Shown here: in pieces, positions 1 through 14,200 of the stretch
How positions within the stretch are numbered: the first letter of the stretch is position 1
Layout: each line of letters opens with the position of its first letter
NCBI GenBank assembly: GCA_026260175.1
Contig: JAKCWW010007924.1
Coordinates: forward strand, 1,127-22,294
Direction: 5' to 3'
Length of the DNA: 21,168 nt
Source of the DNA: Reticulitermes lucifugus
Taxonomy: Eukaryota > Arthropoda > Insecta > Blattodea > Rhinotermitidae
Program-made: the position numbers and the translations under genes
The notes under the pieces: generated by a model
The model's input: only the letters and a program-made list of their open reading frames with translations
Databases searched by the model: none
Told to the model about the DNA's origin: nothing

Positions 1-795
1 TTGGTGATGAGTACAGATGATTAAGTTCCTCGTTATGTAGTCTTCTCCACTCCCCTGTTACCTTGTCCCTCTTTGGCCAAATCTTCCTCAGCACCCTATT
101 CTCGAACACCCTCAGCCTTTGCTCCTCCCTCGGTGTGAGAGACCAAGTTTCACACCCATACAAACAACAGGAAAAAGTATGGTTCTGTATACCTTGATCT
201 CTATGTTTTTGGATAGCAAACTGGAAGACAAAAGATTCTACATTGAATGATAGCAAGCATTCCCCAAATTCAGTCTGCTCTTAATTTCTTCGTGAATGGA
301 ATTTCGATTCGTTAGAGTTGTTCCCAAATATTTGAACTGTTCCACCCTTTCAAAGGATTTATCATCTATATTTATGTTGTGATGTTGTCCTGCATTCTGA
401 TCTCAAAACATGACCATGTACTTAGTTTTCTCAGCATTTACTTCTAGACCAGTCTTGTTTATAGTGTGTATGCTTCCATCCAATATATTAACATCATCAG
501 CGTAAACTAGAAGCTGATGTGTATCATTTAATTTCAAGCCCTCCTGGTTTGCCTGAACCCTCCTAATGGCATATTCTAAAGCAAAGTTAAAAAGCAATGG
601 CTATAAAGCATCTTCTTGTTTCAAACCATTCTTCATAGGAAATGTGTCAGACAAATGTTTGCCTACCCAGACTATGCTATAGGTTTCATTTAGACACTTT
701 TTATTAGCCTTACTAGTTTCATGGGGATACCAAATTCAATGAGAATATTGTACAAGACCTCCTTCCTAACTGAATCATAGGCTTTCACTGTTAAA
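1..795 (-). mobile_element. LINE (non-LTR retrotransposon) remnant, copy A: reverse transcriptase 3' half
   Basis: Decayed reverse-transcriptase segment and C-terminal tail of a non-LTR retrotransposon, read on the minus strand. From high to low coordinate the translation gives a KAYDSVR palm motif (about 770-795), a GIPMKLVRLIK block, the segment leading to [13 protein letters not shown], the catalytic YADD box (about 490-515), [12 protein letters not shown] (about 400-450), an EQFKYLGTTLT block (about 320-345), and the tail with LREE-like and RIFG-like blocks (about 60-130). A stop replaces a residue just before PLLFNF near 600, and frame changes fall near 480 and in the tail. No endonuclease is present, so it is truncated at its 5' side; the window edge cuts the 3' side. 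It matches a LINE family I know to be abundant in insect genomes. I do not assign a clade. It cannot encode a working enzyme. Confidence 0.85.
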
Positions 796-845
796 ATTTC
801 AGACACGCAGATATAAAAATACTGTAAATATAATACATGTAACTG

Positions 846-2315
846 ACCATATAACTTAGTACATCCTCTTTAACACAGACATTTCATTATACACAATGAT
901 ATCTTTATTTAAAATTATCAGTTGTGTCTCTGAAATCTTCTTGCTCTTCCTCTTCAATGTCATCACTGAAATCACTGATGGAGATTCACACAGTTCCCCA
1001 CAGCACATCATCTTCCCTCCCACCCAGACTGTTTGAAATGCATCACATCTTGAAACCATGACAGTACTGTCCCTGGAAATGTTATCCCAAGCCTTCAGAA
1101 CCCATTCACACAACAATTCACGGTCTTTTTACCCTTCCTGTGCGAGTGAATGTATGCTGTGTAGAATACAACATTATAGTGCCTTTTCAAGTCATCTTTG
1201 AATGGCTTATTGATGACATCCAGTATTTGAAGTTGCAATGTCATACTGCCAGGATAATCAACAGATCAGTTTTCAGTTGCTTTACTTCTTTTTTAAAAAC
1301 AGCTTCAGTCAGATGCCCTTTAAAAGCATCCAAAACCAACATTGGTAGAGTTGTCAAAGTCTCAAATGCCTAGCCCAAACAGTTTTTAACCAGTCCATGA
1401 AGGGTCTTTCCTGTATCCATCTTTTTCATTAACTTTCACTATGAACCCAGGTGGCAATATTTTTGGCATACTTTTTCTGTTCAAAATTGTACATGAGGGA
1501 AGTTTCTTCCCCATCTGCTAAAACACTTAAGCATCACAGTCATATCAGATTTTTCATTTCCTCTTGTTCTGAGGATGACAGATTTCTCACCCTTTTTGTT
1601 CACTGATATTCAAAGGCATGTTCTTCTCTTAACCTTATAATGTGGAGCTGAAAGGACAGGAACTTTTCACGATACTCCTTTGGCAGCCATTGTGCTGAAG
1701 TAATGCGTCACCTCAATACTATCCCATTCCGGCACATCCTTTTACTGCATCCCCTGCTTGCTTTAAACACACTTGTACTTAAATTCTGAGCAATTTCCCT
1801 TCCTTCCATTTAAATCAACAGGAAACCCCTCCCACCACATATTGTGATGTATTTTACAACTTCTATATCAATGTTGTTGAATCTTCCCCTTTTTGGCCGT
1901 CAGAATGCTTTTCTTGTGCCACTACCATTTAACACATAATTTTTCTGCTGTTGCCATTGTCTCACATTTTCAATAATGCTAAACTTTCTTGCAGCAACAC
2001 AGTTATTTTTTGTGGTTCATGTGTCACTGTTAACTCGAATTTGAAATCATAACTTCATCCCATTTCTTTACAAATCTGACATGGACTCAGAGCACTCCTA
2101 CTTGAGGTTTGTACTATGTTATAAACTCAGACTGATGAAGAAACAAACACTCACACTGTGATTTAGGCAGATGTGTACTTCACTGCAACCAATACTGAAG
2201 CTTTCACTAGAATACTGAGTGAGAAAGAAAGCATGGTTTATTTTTCACTGTTTACTAGGAATTACATGTACCTGATGCTGTAAAAGACCTCACCTTATAT
2301 TCAGGCTTATATGGT
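846..2315 (-). mobile_element. pogo/Tigger (Tc1-mariner superfamily) DNA transposon remnant
   Basis: Nearly whole but inactive DNA transposon. The minus strand encodes, with many frameshifts and stops, the domain order of a CENP-B-like pogo/Tigger transposase (about 2080 down to 900). Candidate terminal inverted repeats are short: ACCATATAAC at 846-855 and CTTATATGGT (reverse complement ACCATATAAG) at 2306-2315, nine of ten bases alike. They bracket the coding remnant closely, which supports the boundaries, but no clear TA duplication is visible. The element lies between two copies of the same LINE and abuts a MITE at 2319. Confidence 0.65.
885..2080 (-). pseudogene. pogo/Tigger-family transposase pseudogene
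   Basis: Broken transposase, read from 2080 down to 885. Near 1990 the translation gives AARKFSIIENVRQWQQQK, the first DNA-binding helix-turn-helix typical of pogo and CENP-B. Next come RPKRGRF (about 1890) and a stretch resembling the second CENP-B helix-turn-helix, FKASRGCSKR (about 1750), then LPKEYREKFLSFQ (about 1670). The DDE catalytic region follows, with MLVLDAFKGHLTEA (about 1310-1345), whose aspartate is the likely second acidic residue, and a PG-MT-LQ-LDV-INKPFKDDLKRHYN stretch (about 1185-1255). The C terminus shows a WVLKAWDNI segment (about 1090), a CISNSLGGREDDVLWG-like segment and an acidic tail. At least five frame changes or stops make it a pseudogene. A domesticated gene is unlikely given this decay. 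Confidence 0.75.
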
Positions 2316-2318
2316 ATG

Positions 2319-2533
2319 TACACCCAGCCCTTGTTTCCTGCCTTTTTGCTGTAATGCCCCTTGCCAATTTACACCATTTCTTAATTTTTGCTCTCATTTT
2401 TGGTTGTGCCCTTTGGCCAGCCTATTATGCTAACCCCTTATTTCTGATGGGAATCAGTTTTGATTTATGCCTTTTTGGTTTAAGCCCACTTCTACAGGGA
2501 CATATGTAGGGCATACAACAAGGGCTGGGTATA
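2319..2533. mobile_element. Small inverted-repeat element (MITE)
   Basis: Terminal inverted repeats of 17 bp: TACACCCAGCCCTTGTT at 2319-2335 and AACAAGGGCTGGGTATA at 2517-2533, differing at one position. The outermost bases are TA on both sides, compatible with a TA target duplication as in Tc1/mariner-type MITEs. The interior of about 180 bp is T-rich on the plus strand and shows no coding sequence. The left end is only three bases from the end of the pogo remnant. Confidence 0.6.
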
Positions 2534-2589
2534 TTTTCTGTTCTTTATATTCTTTGGTAGAAAATGGAAGGCAAATGGTCCTGGATCAA

Positions 2590-3125
2590 ATGGTACAAGA
2601 TATTTGCTGAATTTAATTTGCTCTTGATTTTTTCATGCATGCAGTTTTGATTTGTCATTCCCAAATATTTGAACTCTGCTACATTTTTAAAGGATTTATT
2701 AGTTACCTTTAGTTATGATTTTATCCTGCGTTCTAAGAGACATGAACATATACATTTTTTTTGTATTTACTTCTAGACCAACTCTTATTAGTGACTAATA
2801 AAGCTTGTGTTTTTTCTTTTAATGTGTTTTCACCCAATAAATTATCAGCAGAGACCAGAAGCTGATGTGTCCCATTCAACTGCAGTCCCTCTTGGTTTAC
2901 TTCGACCTTCCTAATGGCACATTCTAAAGTAAAGTTTTAAAGCACTGGCATTAAACATCTCCTTGTTTCAGACCATTCTGTATATGAAATCTGCGAGACA
3001 ATGTCTGCCTATCCAGACTTCACTCAGATCTCATTCAAATACACTTCCATTAACCCAATGTGTTTCATGGGTATAACAAATTAAATGAGAATATTATGCA
3101 GCCAGTCTTTTATAAACCTGACAAA
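2590..3125 (-). mobile_element. LINE remnant, copy B (same family as 1-795)
   Basis: More strongly decayed second copy of the LINE at 1-795, same orientation. Shared blocks between the copies include CCCAAATATTTGAACT (2660s, compare 325), AAAGGATTTAT (2690, compare 350), ATTTACTTCTAGACCA (2765, compare 438), GAAGCTGATGTGT (2860, compare 510) and CCTAATGGCA-ATTCTAAAG (2912, compare 562). It covers the reverse-transcriptase palm to the region after the YADD box. The YADD codons themselves are no longer readable. Small deletions and an inserted stretch near 2800-2830 distinguish it from copy A. Confidence 0.75.
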
Positions 3126-3926
3126 GTCATGATAGAGATATAAATTCATCCTTGTGGAAATTCAAGGCACATTAATATTGTTAAACACAAAATGCAAAAG
3201 AAAAGAAAGAAGATTCAATCAAAACTGATTTTTTGAAAGAATTATTTGTGCATGGTTGCTGTTCTTATCTTGCTTTGGAATGTGCAGTGCATTACTCTTT
3301 TTTCAGATATACATTTCCAGCTTTTTTGTTGTGGTTGTTGATCAAGTGCTGGTTTTCCTTCAGTTGCTGTAACATGTTTAAATGTTGACATTTCAGAGGA
3401 ATGAACTGCTTCCATCTTCAGGGTGACAGAATTGTTTGAAGTGGATGCTAACTTGATACACAGGAAGAAATGTGTTGGTTATACAGGATGGTTAGAGGAT
3501 GTTTGGCTAATTACAGCTGTGGAAGGCAGGATGTGGGGATAGGGTTCTGTCAAGCCAGTGGGAGTTGCAGATTCTCAAGAATTGGCCCTTTTCCAGGCTT
3601 CACCAGTATGATAAGTGGAAATGATGTGGGTAGTGACGGTGGTCTGATCTCTGCCTGCTGCCAAGCTGCAATGGGCATGATTGGCACTTGGAGGGGCAAG
3701 TAGAAAAGTCAGTCTCATTGTTTACCTATCCAAGTGCTAATCAACATAGGAACAAATCACCATTTATAACATGGGAGTCAATGGGAAAAAATGGGTTTGC
3801 ATTATGGAATTTCATGAAACACAGTTCCAAGAACATATAAATTTCAAAATGTGGAGGTTTGCTGTATTATGACAGCTTAGGATAACGAGACACACTACTG
3901 AACAAGCAACAAACTTGATTATACTG
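3126..3926. other. Intergenic stretch, nothing recognised
   Basis: About 800 bases between the LINE copy and the RpS3 polyadenylation signals. Short open frames occur (for example 3470-3703 on the plus strand) but match no family I know. No inverted repeat, tRNA or convincing mobile element is seen. Confidence 0.5.
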
Positions 3927-3954
3927 TTTATTTAATAAATGCCATCCTTTTATT
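3927..3954 (-). terminator. RpS3 polyadenylation signals
   Basis: Two AATAAA hexamers on the minus strand (plus-strand TTTATT at 3949-3954 and 3927-3932), 13 and 35 bases beyond the RpS3 stop codon. The 3' UTR would be very short, as is common for ribosomal protein mRNAs. Confidence 0.7.
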
Positions 3955-3966
3955 TACATGATGCAC

Positions 3967-9266
<5,300 letters not shown>

Positions 9267-9498
9267 GTTTCACACAGACACACATAAGGCATATGCAACC
9301 ACGGATCCGGCAGTACAAAGATTACCTGATGACTAGATAATCTGTGACCTGTAGTGACTTCTGCTAGCGTACTTGATAACGCTGTCTCCACAATTTCAGT
9401 GAAGATGGCAGTATTACAATTTCATTTGAACTCGTTGACTTTATGAAATTCTTGCATCGTATAATATATTCTAATAAATATAATTAATACAACACTAC

Positions 9499-9531
9499 GT
9501 TTTGGGGATAGCATCGGCTCGCCATCTTCAG
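9499..9531 (-). ncRNA. Hammerhead-like motif 2 (left inverted arm)
   Basis: On the minus strand CTGAAGA (9531-9525) is followed by TGGC, a longer loop, CCCC, AAAAC (9503-9499) and ACGT. Stem I is imperfect: AGCAAGC against GTGTTGT with one bulge. Degenerate. Confidence 0.35.
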
Positions 9532-9889
9532 GCTTGCTTGATTACTTACTTTATTTTTATTTCCGTCAATCCAATCAGGTCAAAGAACCTTTAGGATATA
9601 GAACAAGTCATAACCACATCATACAGTGTACAATATAGAGACACTTTCAAAAAGCATCAGTCAAACACAATAACAATAAACATACAAACGGAACACATAC
9701 GCAATAGGAATTAAAATAAGGATAAATGATGTAAAATGTTAACAACAAATATAGACCAGCAATTACGACAATAAAAAGATCAAAATTCAAGAAAGCTAAA
9801 ATTTATAATAATTGAAGTACAAATTAAAATGTACAATGCTAGGAAATAAAGAGAAAAGTAAAGAGTGAAAAGGATGCGACCAAGATCTT

Positions 9890-10700
9890 GTTTAGAATTG
9901 CTATTCAAATATTCCTCCAATGAGTAGTATGAATTTGTTAATAGATAATTTTTGACAGTTAATCTAAATTTATATTTCTTAGTAAAGAAAAAACTTTTTA
10001 TTTATGACGAAAGACTATTAAAAACATTGGAACCCATTTAATGAACCCCTCTGTTAAATTTTTAATCTAGAAAGTGGAAGGTGAAAATTGTTGTTTGCCT
10101 GGTATTAATGTTACTTATCATAAAATTTGTTATAAACAATTCACTATTGGTTAATACAGGTGTTAATAAAGAGTATATATATATTGAGAGTAAAATGGTA
10201 AAATTTTCAATTCTTTAAATATATCCCTACAACAGACCCTACTCCTAGTATTAGTCATAATCTTAATAACCTTCCTCTGCAGTTTAAACATTTTTGTACT
10301 AGAAGGTAAAATATCCCAACAAACGATGCCATAATACGTAAGCATATGAAAATAAGAAAATTAAATTGTTCTCAATGTTGTTAAATGATACATATTGTTG
10401 GATATTCTGATTGCATAACAAGCTTTACTCAATTTACCAAATAAGTTTATCCACATGTTCATTCCAAGATAGTGTGTTGCCAATAGTAATACCCAAGAAA
10501 TGTATACTTGAAGCATTATTAGTAAACTTATCATTATGATTTATATTATCTCATTTACTCAACTATTTTTAGTGTTAAATTGAAGAAAATAAGTTTTATC
10601 AAAGTTCAAAGTTAATAGATTATCACTGAACAGTTTATTCAATTGTTCAAATATATTGATAATTTGCTTCTAAAATATAATGTCGCTACGTTATTGCAAC
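9890..10700 (-). pseudogene. LINE reverse-transcriptase C-terminal pseudogene (second LINE family)
   Basis: The minus strand gives, with stops and frame changes, LNFDKTYFLQF (about 10590), FLGITIGNTLSWNEHVDKLI (about 10440-10500), a YYGIVCWDILPSSTKMFKLQ segment with RKVIKIMT (10345-10250), FKELKILPFYSQYIYTL (about 10165-10220), NINTRQ (about 10100) and LTNSYYSLEEYLN (about 9905-9945). This is the thumb and C-terminal region of a LINE polymerase. It differs from the family at 1-795. A GACGGAAATAAAAATAAAG tail near 9550-9570 looks like the original 3' end. No catalytic palm is present. Confidence 0.75.
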
Positions 10701-10839
10701 ATTTTTCTTCAACACAAACTAGAGTTAAATCACGAACATGACTTATTCTAGACAGTTCAAAACCTACGTCAGCGCAAGTGTAACTAGACACTAAAGAAAA
10801 TGGAAATAATTGTGTAGTAGCATAACATTATGTTTTAGA

Positions 10840-10885
10840 AGCAAGCCTGAAGACGGGGGCCGATCATGTCCCTAAACATAGGGTT
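10840..10885 (+). ncRNA. Hammerhead-like motif 3 (right inverted arm)
   Basis: CTGAAGACGG at 10847-10856 preceded by AGCAAGC, and later CCTAAACATAG. The GAAAC element is eroded. It is the mirror copy of the motif at 9499-9531. Confidence 0.3.
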
Positions 10886-11006
10886 TTATTATCTCTATAT
10901 TGCTCATTCCGAAGTATAGTGTTGTATTATATTAATTATAATACATTAGACGATGGTACATGTTAATAAAGCGAATGAGCGTAAACGTGAAGTATCATCG
11001 TGAAAC

Positions 11007-11084
11007 CAGCAGAGAATAATACAATTGGGCGACTATATTCCTAGAAACGATACATTCGATAGTCGCAGTATAATCTCTGGCTTC
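11007..11084. repeat. Imperfect hairpin upstream of LAMTOR1
   Basis: GCGACTAT (11029-11036) is exactly complementary to ATAGTCGC (11059-11066), and outside it CCAG, AGAGA and TAATAC (11007-11022) match GTATAATCTCTGG (11068-11080) with small gaps. It lies 140-210 bases before the LAMTOR1 start codon. It could be a small mobile element or a regulatory structure. Confidence 0.6.
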
Positions 11085-11106
11085 ACAAATATAATTTCTT
11101 TCTAGT

Positions 11107-11120
11107 CCGTGTAATCACGG
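11107..11120. promoter_or_regulatory. Short perfect inverted repeat near LAMTOR1 start
   Basis: CCGTG-TAAT-CACGG, 100 bases before the LAMTOR1 ATG, in the presumed promoter or 5' UTR. The symmetry would suit a dimeric DNA-binding protein; no specific factor is implied. Confidence 0.3.
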
Positions 11121-11219
11121 ATGAAAATTCCCTGTTAACTGCTGCCGGACTGCTGCTGTGTACGTCTGCGTGTCCAAGCGTCTATGGTGTTAGGATTTTG
11201 GCGATAAAAGTGTTGAGAA

Positions 11220-11261
11220 ATGGGGTGTTGTTATAGTTGTGGACAGGATGACTCCACGCAG
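11220..11261 (+). CDS. LAMTOR1: LAMTOR1 coding exon 1 (lipidation signal)
   Basis: Encodes MGCCYSCGQDDSTQ, ending in phase 0 at a GTAGTG donor. Confidence 0.9.
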
Positions 11262-14200
11262 GTAGTGTTAACTACAACACGGATGCCATTGGAATTATTG
11301 ATATGAAGTGTCGAGTCAGTTTTGCATTTGACACAGTATTAACTTCCATAAAGACTACACCTCCCACGAGTGTCAAGAATTGGTCATATGATTTTATTTG
11401 AAGTGTTGTCAACGAATTTTACATTATTTGTAGCAAATAAATTGAATGTTGTATTTCGAGTGACATGTGAAAATGCCATTGTAATCTGAGGGCTTGGGTT
11501 TTTATCCATTGTTCCAGGGTGGTGAAGTCAATGAAAGGACTCATTTGTTGGTAGATCCTGTTAGCAATAACACAAATATACAGAGGGTCCAAAGGTAATA
11601 TAAAGTTACATATGTGTGTTCTTTACTGCTAATAGGCCCACTTTCATAAAGACTTCTTCATTGTAATTGTAACAGCAGTGTGCTCTCAGATGTGTGATAT
11701 GTGTATGTAATTACTGTGTGGTATATGCTTAATGAATGGAAGTATGTTAATAAAGTTTATTTTTCCAGTGATGACTTCATTGGATGTTATTCAACTTCCT
11801 TGCCAAAGAAGACTGATGAACAGTCTGCTCTAAATAGAATACTTCAAGAAACTGCAGCGTAAGTTGTTGATGGGAGATAGTTTGATATTCTAAACATTTA
11901 TGTTAAGCCATGCCCCATTTATTATATCTTTCAAAGCTGTAATACTTTTGAACATGTAACTAGTGTTCTTGACGTAATATAAGAGTTCATGTGTGAAGAC
12001 TTGTGAATGTCGTGAGTGCAGTAATTACTTGGGTATTTTCTTGAATTGGCTGCAGGAGCTGATTCAATTGATTGCTTAAAATGTCAGCTTAATTGTACTG
12101 CATGCACCCAGCATCGTTTGGCATGATGTTACTCTAGGTTCACTCTGCCAGCCATTACTGTAATTTATTAAACTAAATAGAATCGGATTACAATGTGCTT
12201 CCAGCTAGTATAATATAGTACCCAATATAAATGGGAGTCAAATGGTATGAAGGGCTGGCAGTGAAGTGAATGGTGTCATAATAAAGGGCCTCAAGCATTA
12301 GAAAGTAACTTTGTTCATAGTTAAGGTAGGTGAATGTTGTTGGTTACATAATTTTTTAGGCTAAGGGAACACATACTATTTCTCGACCCCTGTTACAATC
12401 TGCATTTTCCTCTTCATCTGTGTCTAGAGCCCCCAGTTGCAGCTGAAACCACCTGTTCGCCAGTTCTCGTGAAACTTCGTATGAATACCAAACCACTTGA
12501 TCCTCACATTAGTTATAGTTGACATGCAATGTGCTGCTGAAAACACTGCCGGTTGGCTAAATTCAACATAAAGAACAAGCCAATTATGGGGTGTTTGTGT
12601 AGAAGTGTGTGGGATATATATTCCCCTATAGATGGTGTGCTGTGTCCACATGAGTGAAAAGGGAGTTTTTTAGTCATGTTTAAAATGAATTCCATCCCCA
12701 AATGTTCTACTTATTAGCATGACTTGAAATCAGTTTATCTTTGCTGTATGGCAGTCCCATGTATGCCACTTTTGTTGCATGCACTAGCCTGTTTGTAACT
12801 GTGTTAGTGAACTGAAGACAAAGTATTTTTCCTTGCATTTGGACTTTTTTATGTGTATTCACAAAAGGAAAATGTATTAATTGCTTGGTTTGGTATAATT
12901 TTAGTTATTTAACCACATTAGATTTGAAACTGGTCTAGCAAGCATAAATAAAACAACACAATTTAAAAGATTTTGATGGCAGATGGATACTAAAGATGTT
13001 GAAGTACAAGATCCTTCAGATGTAACAACTTGTATTCTAGGGTTCATAATTTTGATCAAATTATAGCATAAGTTTGTTATGAGAGAGAAAAGTGCTACAG
13101 GTTTAAGTCTGGATGTGTAATCACATTCTGGTCCTCTGAAAGATTCATTTTCTGACAAGTTTTGGGTTAGAAACATTTAATTTGAAACTTTTTATCTCTT
13201 GTTAATGGGATTTGTGGTGTACAAAGTGCCACTGGGACAGGTTTTTTTCCTGCATACTTTATTTTTGTCAGTATCATTCCACCAGTGCTCCATGCCCATT
13301 CATTCATCACTCACTCGTGTGCTACCGTAGCAGTTTACAGCATAATTCAATAGCATGCATAAAAAGTATTTTTGGGCCAATATTTGAAAACAAGAAGAAA
13401 ATTAAACACAGTAGTTTAATTACAGGTGCATTTTCCTGTGAATGAATAACAGTAATGTGGAGATTAAGAGTCTGATACTGACACTGTTAGTATTGATGGT
13501 GTCGATGGTAGGATGATCAGTCAGTAATGAATTTGAAGGGATTTGGAAGGAAGTGGTTATGGCATAATGAAGGTACTGTCTTGGCACTTGGTTGGAGGGA
13601 CTGAGAAAAATTATGTAGTATCTCAATTAGTGTAGCAGGTGTTCAAATGATGGTTTGAACTGAGCATCTTCTGAGTACAAGACTAGAGAATTATCGCGAT
13701 ACCAGCCTAGTTGGTGAATGAATTATTGACTAAAAGAAGAAAGTAGAGGAGCATTTTCTTACACATAAATTATTTGTAATGTTTAAAATGTTTGTTTTGT
13801 GAAGTGTTATTGCAGATGGAATTCATATATCGGTATATGGCAGGCTTAAAAACTGTGCCAACTCGTTCCTGACCTAGTGATAAAAGCTCATGATTTATGA
13901 TTCCTTTCTGCATTATAAATGGGACCTTTCATGTAATGAAATGTAATTTTTTATTCTTTTTGATGGGCATTTTACTGAATCACCATTTACTTTTTTGTCC
14001 AGAAATTCTTCACACTGACCTTTATATATGTGACATGTTCAGTAAGATTTTATGCATGTTAAAACCCTCAATAATAGTCCATTGTTATATTATGCTGCCC
14101 TGAAGATGGCCTTTGAAGACGGAAACATGTAGGAAATGGATTTGTGAATAAATGATCGGTTTACATGTAATTTTTGTACAGTGATGATATATCATTGAAT

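Larger units (their letters stand above)
9454..10960. mobile_element. LINE fragment bracketed by inverted hammerhead-like arms
   Basis: Left arm 9454-9541 and right arm about 10836-10960 are inverted copies. Shared words, read outward from the interior, are AAGCAAGCCTGAAGA, CCGAT, CC(C/T)AAAAC- or CCTAAACATAG-like, AGTGTTGTATT, AATTATA and GA/CGATG at the outer edge. The right arm has about 38 extra bases near 10883-10920. Between the arms lies a minus-strand LINE fragment (9890-10700). The whole unit of about 1.5 kb fills most of the space between the RpS3 and LAMTOR1 starts. Confidence 0.6.

Noticed and set aside
9405..9446. ATGGCAGTATTACAATTTCA on the plus strand, resembling a ribosomal protein start
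   Set aside because: The frame is only 13 codons long. The real RpS3 start is on the other strand at 9266 with an in-frame upstream stop.
9890..10700. Penelope-type reverse transcriptase near the hammerhead-like arms
   Set aside because: The protein words are those of a LINE C-terminal region, and no GIY-YIG endonuclease is seen. The Penelope link rests on the RNA motif only.
13620..13740. tRNA-like or tRNA-derived SINE sequence
   Set aside because: No cloverleaf and no proper B box could be drawn.
13897..14103. Hydrophobic 68-residue frame in LAMTOR1 intron 3
   Set aside because: AT-rich composition gives chance hydrophobic codons, and it sits inside a normal intron just before a repeat motif.
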